From assembly GCF_003576645.1 (NCBI RefSeq), contig NC_044925.1, positions 16,547,912-16,611,911 of the forward strand: 64,000 bases of DNA. The letters are read 5' to 3'. This document shows positions 56,565 to 64,000 of this stretch, in pieces. Each line of letters starts with the position of its first letter. The stretch's first letter is position 1. The translations under genes were made by a program, and so were the position numbers. Source of the stretch: Ipomoea triloba. Lineage: Eukaryota > Streptophyta > Magnoliopsida > Solanales > Convolvulaceae. The notes under the pieces were generated by a model, which saw nothing but the letters and a program-made list of their open reading frames with translations, made no database searches and was not told where the DNA came from.

Positions 56565-57234
56565 GAGTTAATACCGAATATAATCCTTAACTATAGTGGT
56601 TTTACTCAATTTAGTCTGAAATTACTTTTTTTGTGCTCAATTTAGTCATTGACTTTGATGATTTTACCAAATTTAATCCTTTGTTAAAAATTTTGTTAGT
56701 GGACAGTTAGAAATAGGGTCTTAATAGTAATTTCTCATCGTTTTTTTTTTGGAATAAGCACAAAAAGTTAATATCGCCTCCACTAAGGTTCAATCTCATG
56801 ACCTCCCATGTGGGAAAGTCACTACATACCATCTAAGTACAAGGTTTTTGGCAATAATTTCTCATCCTCAATCCTATTTGGGATGATTCCTTCTTCTTCC
56901 CCTTATTAAGATCCACGCAGAAATGTAAATCTTTGTACTCAAATATTTATTTATTCTGTATTTATTTATTTAGGGTTGAAGTTTATTTGGTACGAAAATT
57001 TACATTTTTGTGTAGATCTTAATAAGGGGAAGAAGAAAGAATCATCCCAAATGGGATGAAGAATAAAAAATTACCATTAGGACCCTATTTCTAACAGTTA
57101 ACTAACAGAATTTTTAACAAAGGACTAAATTGTATAAAACCATCAAAGTTGAGGACTAAATTGAGCACCAAAAGTCATTTAGGGCTAAATTGAGTAAAAG
57201 CACTATAGTCGATGACTGTATTGGGTATTAACTC
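56565..57234. mobile_element. MULE-type foldback element, 670 bp
   Basis: Termini are GAGTTAATACC and GGTATTAACTC. The arms pair along almost the whole length (for example TAGTGGACAGTTAG... against CTAACAGTTAACTAAC, and CTTCTTCCCCTTATTAAGAT against its inverse). The flanks TAATTTCTTC and TATTTTCTTC form a 10-bp duplication with one mismatch. A SINE is nested in the left arm. Confidence 0.88.
56740..56854 (-). mobile_element. SINE nested in the MULE foldback
   Basis: On the minus strand a tRNA-like head (CATGGGAGGTCATGAGATTG) is followed by GGAGGCGATATTAAC and ends in poly-A (the T-run at 56741). The 12-bp duplication TAATTTCTCATC flanks it at 56728-56739 and 56855-56866. Confidence 0.87.
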
Positions 57235-57630
57235 TATTTTCTTCATTTTAGACTATCCTACTTTAAAATTCAAAAAATATCTTTAAATAATCAACATGGT
57301 ATATTTTGATTGGTAAAATCATATCTCCAAACTTTATAATTTGAAAAATAAAAAGAAAGAGGGAAAATACAATTTTAGTTCATTAATATAATTATACCTA
57401 TATTATAGATTCAGTCCATAAATTATTACCATATACACATTTAATTATATATGTGTAAAGTGACAGTTTTAACCCACCACTAAGAGATTATGTTAAATTT
57501 AACAATGCACTTTGAATTTTCAAATTATTAATCTTCATTCGTAATGAATATTCGTAATGAAAATTGTTAGTTAATTGTTAGTTTTCTAAGATTTATAAAC
57601 AAATATATACTTGTCTTCAGCTTTAAAGTT

Positions 57631-57732
57631 TTTTGAATACAACTGACCCTATTACACTGAGGCTCAAACTCATGACCTTTCATTTGAGGGAGGCCACTAC
57701 ATGCCATTTGAGCACAAGGTGCTTGGCTCTTT
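57631..57732 (-). mobile_element. SINE with 12-bp target duplication
   Basis: The minus strand has CAAATGGCATGTAGTGGCC, AGGTCATGAGTTTGAGCCTC as B box, and AATAGGGTCAGTTG before a short A-rich tail. AGCTTTAAAGTT flanks it at 57619-57630 and 57733-57744. Confidence 0.85.
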
Positions 57733-57744
57733 AGCTTTAAAGTT

Positions 57745-58733
57745 AAATGTCAATTGATGGATAGCAAATGAATTTATTTTTAATTTCTAATTAATCAATC
57801 CATGGTGATATTTATATGTTTGATTGTATATTTCTAGAATAATGCAATATATAATCATTATGTCTTATTAGTAATGTTTTAATTTTTTTTTACAAAGATT
57901 ATTGAAGGACATTTAAGCAAAATGGATGCTTAAATGATAGATATTATATTGATTTGTGAATTACAATATGCATATTTATATCAAATTTTTCTTTGAGTGA
58001 GTAAACTGTTTCATATCAATTTTTTTTATATCAGTCAATGATCTAATATACTTGTTCTTTGTGATGCCTTGATGTAAATGAAAAATTGAAACGGTTGTTT
58101 TTTTTTTAAGAACATGAAAATGACATGAATTGAAAATGCTTATAGATTGAAGACTCACTCCAACCTATTGACATGAAACAACAAAGTAATAAAATTCATA
58201 ATATTTATTTCAACCAATAATATTTTAGTGATGAACTTGGAACCAAAACAATTTTGAAGTTTTAGCTACACTCCAATGAAAAAAAATAGGTTTGCCAACC
58301 TCAATAGTTAATTAATACAAAACAATATAAAAATGATTAAGATGTCCTTCAATAATTTAAAATTTTAAATTGAATTGTTAATATTAATATAATGTGTTAG
58401 TATTGATTAAAATTACCACTTTATACATAATTGAAGGAAAAAAATTTGCATATGATAATAATTTATGGGTTGCATGCATCTACAATATGAATATAATTAA
58501 TGAACTAAAATTGTTATTTTTTCAAAGAACAGATATTAAATAGATCTCTTAAGTGGAGCAAAATAGTGAATTGAAATCTTAATTGAAGTAGTAGTAGTTT
58601 TGATGTACCGAATGCTCACTATTTGGTATACTATTTAAAAATGCACATTCAATACATTAATAATGTATATTTAATATATTTATTAATGATTCACTTTGTA
58701 ATGTGGACCATAATCCATAATATAATTACTAGG
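57745..58733. other. Intergenic, AT-rich, no gene seen
   Basis: No domain-bearing frame, only AT-driven open frames such as 57976-58158. Confidence 0.6.
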
Positions 58734-58975
58734 GGGCAAATTATACTATAGATCGAGCAGGGTCTACCTTTCATTGTAGATTCTGGTCCAAAAATAACTT
58801 TCAGATTCTATATTTGCAGTTGACACACTTTGTATATGCAGATAACCGTTTCTATACCCGTAAACAAATGGTAATTATAGACACATAACATATGATAACT
58901 ACAAACACATAAACTGTTAACTGCAAGTACAAAATATGTTAAATGTAGACACATAACATGTTAACCAACATCTTA
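58734..58975. mobile_element. Partial element of the GCAAATTAT family with 22-23-bp units
   Basis: It starts GGGCAAATTATACTATAGA and continues to GGTCCAAAAATAACTTT, matching the order seen at 32077 (GGCAAATTAT, then GGACCAAAAATAAA). It then runs into seven units of 23, 23, 23, 23, 22, 22 and 22 bp such as TAACTACAAACACATAAACT. No matching right end is found, so it is probably truncated. Confidence 0.65.
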
Positions 58976-59580
58976 TGCTTCTCATGTTTGAAGGTGAAAT
59001 TAGGGTTGCTAGAATAATAATAAAAATTAGGACTTTATTTCCCATGTTTGAGAAAAAATTGACGCAATAGTCATGACTTTCTAAATTTATCCTCAATGTT
59101 AGCGATTCATACAGGAAAAACTAACGGTGTGTTACAATTGAAAATGTTTCAATATTTAAGGATTAAATTTGATAGTTTTCAAAGTCAAGGATTGGAATAG
59201 AAAATGAGTGATTGTCAAATGAATAAAATTTTGAATTAAATCTATAAATTAATGCCAAAGGACATTGTGATCTAGTGACACCAAGTTACTCTCCCATGGG
59301 TAGAACTCCAAATTAGGTTTCATGTGTTTATTAGGGTGTTTTGTTCATATATTGTTAATGTTTGATGTACACATTCATTAGCATGTTTTTGGATTATTTC
59401 TTGCCACAATGAGAGTTGGGTGATAACGAATCCGAGTCATCCCTTGCATAAACCCAATTTCTTCCTATCCCAATTTCTTCCTATGAAAATGGGAAAAATT
59501 AGGGGCTTTAAATGATGCTTTGTGTGCTTGATGGACTTCGAATTGGTACACCACGAGAGTGAGACAATTCCTTGTTCTAA
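58976..59580. other. Intergenic, no gene seen
   Basis: The word TCCCAATTTCTTCCTAT is nearly doubled at 59453-59480. Nothing else stands out. Confidence 0.55.
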
Positions 59581-59766
59581 TCCTTGTATATTTGCTCACA
59601 GAAGTGGTTTAGACTAGGATATCTATAAATTAATGCCTCCTAGCTTGAGCCCGATTTCTTTATTTTGTATTTATCCTTGTATATTTGCTCACAGAAGTGG
59701 TTTAGACTAGGATATCTATAAATTAATGCCTCCTAGCTTGAGCCCGATTTCTTTATTTTGTATTTA
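59581..59766. repeat. Perfect tandem duplication of 93 bp
   Basis: TCCTTGTATATTTGCTCACA starts both copies (59581 and 59674) and the copies are identical to the end, so the duplication is recent or an assembly effect. Confidence 0.93.
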
Positions 59767-59839
59767 TCTCTTGTCCACATGCCATAACCCCCAATCTTCA
59801 GCGGAACGACAATTCTTAACCCAACCTACTGAAGCCCAA

Positions 59840-59935
59840 CAAAGTCAACATTGCCCCCACTAAGGCTCGAACCAATGACCTCCCACTTGGGAAAATCACT
59901 TCATGTCGCTTGACCACAAGGACTTTAGCATTCTT
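59840..59935 (-). mobile_element. SINE-like fragment
   Basis: The minus strand has TTGTGGTCAAGCGACATGAA (A-box-like), GGAGGTCATTGGTTCGAGCC (B box) and GGGGGCAATGTTGACTTTG. This is the same family as 56740. Confidence 0.72.
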
Positions 59936-60067
59936 AATTTGTATTTAAAAATTAAAAAAAAAAAAACTAAAACTAAAATTCCCTGTGTCTAGTTTTACTA
60001 ATCAAACATATTCTTTGAATATCAAGTTGATTCTCGATCTTCTGTTCACATGTATATAAAATGGTTT

Positions 60068-60071
60068 AGAA

Positions 60072-60120
<49 letters not shown>

Positions 60121-60121
60121 T
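60068..60121. repeat. (AAT)n microsatellite
   Basis: About 17 AAT units. Confidence 0.95.
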
Positions 60122-60207
60122 AAAAATAATTACCTCACTAAATTGTAAAGTATTTAATTTGAGTAATACAAAGATAAGATGAATTTAGAATAACATAAAT
60201 TATAGTT

Positions 60208-60322
60208 AGCTCATTGTGGTCTAGTGGCACCCGGTGTCTTGATTAACACTCCCACATGGATGATGGGAGTGGGTTCGAGTCTCAGTGGAGTCAATTATGA
60301 GTCAGCAGTACTCAAAAAAAAA
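60208..60322 (+). mobile_element. tRNA-derived SINE
   Basis: TGTGGTCTAGTGGCACCCGG (A box) and GGGAGTGGGTTCGAGTCTC (B box) are followed by AGTCAGCAGTACTC and poly-A. Close relative of 35488-35643. Confidence 0.82.
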
Positions 60323-60352
60323 TGTGTATCAAAGCTAAAAGCTAGATCAAAC

Positions 60353-60873
60353 ACTTTGCTCTTAATTCACATTCATCATATATATCTCTGATCTAAAAAT
60401 GTGTACTATGGGTTCAGTTTTTTAAAACCGTACCGAAAACCGTTCGATTTTTTAAATATATATAATAAATAATAATAATTAATATTGATCGATGATGAGG
60501 GATGATGGATGAACAAGATATTACTTTACAATTTGGATTGCTATGTTAATTTTGTATTTGAATTGTTTTATTTGTATGTAATACTTATATTTTTGACTTT
60601 AGATTATGCGAATATGTATTGTTTGGCAGTGTGTTGTTTGGAAAATTAGTAAATGTTGAAAATTGAACATCCTAAACCGAACCGAAATAATACTGAACCG
60701 TTTCATACCGAACCGAAACCGAACCAAACTTTATTGTAAAACCGAATGGTATCATTTTTTGTAATACCGAAATACCGATACCGAAACCGAAACCGAAAAA
60801 AATCGAACCGAATCCCGAAGTACCCACCCCTACTTTGCTCTTAATTCACATTCATCATATATATCTCTGATCT
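60353..60873. repeat. ACCGAA-rich repeat between 42-bp direct repeats
   Basis: The same 42 bp (starting ACTTTGCTCTTAATTCACAT) occur at 60353-60394 and 60832-60873. Between them lie 437 bp. The right part is built from ACCGAA words (CCGAAACCGAACC, CCGATACCGAAACCG) and the left has an inverted CCGTACCGAAAACCG end. This is a known style of plant MITE-like repeat. Confidence 0.82.
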
Positions 60874-61937
60874 GTACGTATGTATATAGCAGTTGTGTTC
60901 CTAATCTATATATATATATAAACAGAAGTGTTGCTTTCTTGTCCATCCTAATAAAATACTTATGTTTTGAAATTTGAAATTACAATCATTTTTTACCTAA
61001 TTAAATAATAACAAAAATACTATATATGTTAATTTAATTTATAATAACGATTACCTAAAATATTTATTATACCATGAATCATGGTCTATTTTTAAGGTAC
61101 ACTAAACTAATACTCAGTATATATTCTTTTTCAACTTAAGTTCAGTTTTTTTTATATACAAATAAAATTAATATATATAAAATATATCATTAAAAAGTTC
61201 TAATTAAAAACTTTCAAATAACACCTATATTGATATTTTATTTTAATGTATTAAATTAACATACAATTATATTAAATCACTATATTATATTCATTTTCAA
61301 TATAATATTGTTTTATTCTCAAAATGTTGTAGATTGATTTTTTACCATACTATTGCAATATATAATTAAAATTAACATGGACTTACCTAATTAAATTCAA
61401 TTAATTTTGAAATGATTTATTTAATTTAATATTTTAATATTATAGATGTTTTTAATTTTTTTTATTTCTTTTTGAATTTCAATTCAAAAAAATAATAAAA
61501 TTAAAATAATTTCATTTGGTTCAAATGTAGTTATATATCATTTGGTTCATGTTAAATTAAGCATGACAATTGAAATAATTATTTTTCAAACTTTTCATGT
61601 GCATAAACGTAAACTTTGGTGCAAAATAAAATAAAAATAAATCAAATGCAATCTCATTGTTATTTCTAATTCTATTTTCCATCATTATATTGCTATATAT
61701 ATACATCTCTATATTTTTTAAAGTCATTAAATAATAATATAGTAATTTAATGGTAATATAATTTATTAAAAAAAAGAAAAATATATATTCTACTAATATT
61801 AAAAAAATCAAAATCAAAATAGATGTCAATTTAATTTATTCTAATAAGATAAAATTGAAATCTTCTATTCAATTTATTATTTGTTATTATAGATATTTTT
61901 AATTTCATTTGTTTTATTTTTCTAATTTTAATTAAAA
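60874..61937. other. Intergenic, very AT-rich, no gene seen
   Basis: Long A/T stretches. The open frame at 61557-61829 encodes only Ile-, Asn- and Phe-rich low-complexity sequence. Confidence 0.6.
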
Positions 61938-61967
61938 ATGGTTAAAATTAATAATAATTTGATTCGT

Positions 61968-61996
61968 ATGTGTATGTGTGTGTGTGTTTGTGTGTC

Positions 61997-62054
<58 letters not shown>
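61968..62054. repeat. (TG)n(TA)n microsatellite
   Basis: GTGTGTGT followed by about 28 TA units. It creates a false open frame of alternating Ile and Tyr. Confidence 0.95.
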
Positions 62055-62057
<3 letters not shown>

Positions 62058-62850
62058 CTAAAAAGAGAAAATAATAACTATAATACATATATACATATTG
62101 AATCATTGTTGCATGTCAAAATTTCAATAAAAAAAAATTGTTGCATATCAATTTGTTTACTTGATCTAAGTTTTAAAAATAACTACGATGTTATTACTAC
62201 TATATATAATTTTCTCTCTACATAAATGATGTTGGTTTTCAAAGTTTAAAAATGTAAAAGGTAAAATATATCATTACTATGATTTTAGAATTCTACTAAT
62301 GACAAATATAAGTATTATTTCATTAATTAAAAGTTTTGTATTACAAATGTAAACAAATTTTATAAAATACCATAAATTATAAAAATTTACAAATCTAAAA
62401 TAATAGTTATTATTTAAATATTATGATCCCAAAACAAATTAACTTACGTTAATAACATAACTGAAGAAAAACTAACACAAAAATGAACTAATTGAACTAA
62501 CTAACATTTGCGGAGTTTGAAAAGAAATATAATGTTATTGGGTAATTGTCTCACATTTAAATATAATGTTATTAAATTAATTGAAATTTACATATTTAAG
62601 AATGATGTATCATCTCGGGATCTATCAATTTAAAATGAAGAAGAATAAGATATAATAGAACTAAAATAAATAAACTTTCAATAAATTAGTTAAAAACATA
62701 TCATAAATCTACAAATATTGAACCACAAAGTTTATTATGGGCCTATTATTTAAATGATGATCTAGAGAGGTTTTGATTGTCCTATATTTAGAAACAAAAC
62801 TAAATGGTTTTCAGACATTTATTTACTATTTATGATAACAAACAAAAGTT

Positions 62851-63004
62851 GTAAAAACTTTTGTGAGACCGTCTCATGGGTCTAAATCCGTGAGGCGGGT
62901 CGAATATTTGATTAATGAGTCGGTCGAATCCTTAATTTACGAGGTCAAAGATCCGACTCATTAATCAAATATTCGACCCGTGAGACGGTCTTACAAGTGT
63001 TACT
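62851..63004. mobile_element. Foldback MITE with GAGACCGTCTCA ends
   Basis: GTAAAAACTTTTGTGAGACC at left pairs with CGGTCTTACAAGTGTTACT at right, and CGAATATTTGATTAATGAGT is mirrored by ACTCATTAATCAAATATTCG. The same core occurs at 31948-31996. Confidence 0.82.
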
Positions 63005-64000
63005 CAAAGTTTAAAATATCACCAAAGTAGATTCTGAAACAAAATTCAGATATCAATATAAAATTTTAAAATAAGAATGTTTTTTCATGCAAGGAAAAAA
63101 AATTATATACGGAGTAATATTTATCAATATCTATATAATAAAAAAATTATCAATTTCTCTTTTTATCCATTTATGTAGACATATATTATATTATAATATT
63201 ACTTTGTACAATATAAAAATATATAAACATTTTTTTATATAGAATTGTGATTACTGACATAATTATACACGTTAATTACTACAATGGTTATTTATTAAAA
63301 AATTTATTTTAAAATATGTCCAAACACATATTCTTAATTAAAAAATAAAAAGTATTTAAAAAATTTTCTAAATATGTAATATAGTTAGGGACTACATTAA
63401 TCCATATAAATTTAAAAATTAAATTCTTTTAATTTGTAAATGTAATTTTCTTAATTATAATTAATAAAATATAAATATAATTAAAATAAAATTATAAATT
63501 AAAAAATATGTGTTCATACATATTTATATTTTTAAAAATGCATACATACATATACTTATGCTCTATATTAATCATACAAAATTAAGATGTACTTTTTTAA
63601 TTTCAAAATTTAATTATTTTAATTATAATATATCAATATCAATATAGATTATAATTACAAAAATTATATTATAAAATTTGCATACATACATACATATTAA
63701 TAAATATTATTTGTATATAGTATTACACAATCATATAAGAAAATGCCTCTCATTAGAGTTTAAAAATCACATATACAAAATTATTATTCATATTGTTAGA
63801 ATTATAATATATATTAAATAAGATTAAGAATAATTCAATTTAATTATGTAAATTTTTCTCTATAAATTTATCTAAATATATATACATGATTAGCGATTAT
63901 ATTAGTCATACAAAATTTTAATTTTAATTTTAATTTTGTATGTTATGATAATAGATACTTGACCAAATATATGAAAATTTAACTATATTATTATATTCTA
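63005..64000. other. Intergenic, extremely AT-rich, no gene seen
   Basis: Only short ATACATACATA-type words recur. No frame longer than a few dozen residues is meaningful. Confidence 0.6.

Noticed and set aside
60208..60322. A real tRNA gene
   Set aside because: A and B boxes are present, but the sequence lacks a foldable acceptor stem and continues into a SINE body with a poly-A tail.
61938..62225. 95-residue open frame with long Tyr-Ile repeats
   Set aside because: It is a translation of a (TG)n(TA)n microsatellite.

Overview
This window is nuclear DNA of a flowering plant, almost certainly a eudicot. The evidence is a plant chitinase-like gene with spliced introns, HD-ZIP IV and B3/REM transcription-factor relics, and the usual plant transposons (Ty1/copia, a large solo LTR, LINE, SINEs, Helitrons, Mutator-like elements, Tourist-type MITEs) in AT-rich sequence. 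An asterid such as Convolvulaceae is only a guess. I see one gene that looks functional: a three-exon GH19 chitinase-like gene (CTL1/CTL2 type) on the minus strand at 32748-35034. Nearly everything else is mobile or broken.

Region by region. 130-8440: the C-terminal end of a MULE transposase, then a minus-strand LINE split in two by a Ty1/copia element (2026-7088, target duplication CATCT) that has lost its reverse transcriptase. 10985-23710: an HD-ZIP IV (homeobox plus START) pseudogene locus, part of it present as a roughly 1.1-kb inverted duplication. A 9.1-kb copia element (12111-21202, duplication GATTT) sits in it, and that element's gag is split by a 4058-bp solo LTR (13187-17244, duplication AAGCC). 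24369-28503: a 1.2-1.4-kb segment present twice, each copy carrying a small Helitron. 28537-32350: a Tourist MITE, a broken B3 gene, a MULE N-terminal scrap and a palindromic foldback element. 32748-35105: the chitinase-like gene. 36300-42420: relics of Helitron helicase and Helitron ends. 45541-55940: a large Mutator-like element with a 9-bp target duplication. It carries a decayed Ulp1 (peptidase C48) gene on the minus strand, a captured receptor-kinase scrap on the plus strand, and many arrays with an exact 22-bp period. A smaller 990-bp MULE is nested in its coding sequence. 55950-64000: AT-rich sequence with MITEs, SINEs and microsatellites.

The most interesting signal is a probable MULE family whose ends share GCAAATTAT, followed in two of the three members by perfect palindromes around GGTCC, and whose interiors are arrays of about 22-bp units. 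Three members are visible: 32077-32346, 45541-55940 and 58734-58975.

Assembly caution. Single N characters at 2264, 4203, 4534 and 52428 each join duplicated or inverted sequence. The large palindrome centred on 52428 and the foreign block at 4203-4534 are probably scaffolding artefacts and should not be read as biology without long reads.
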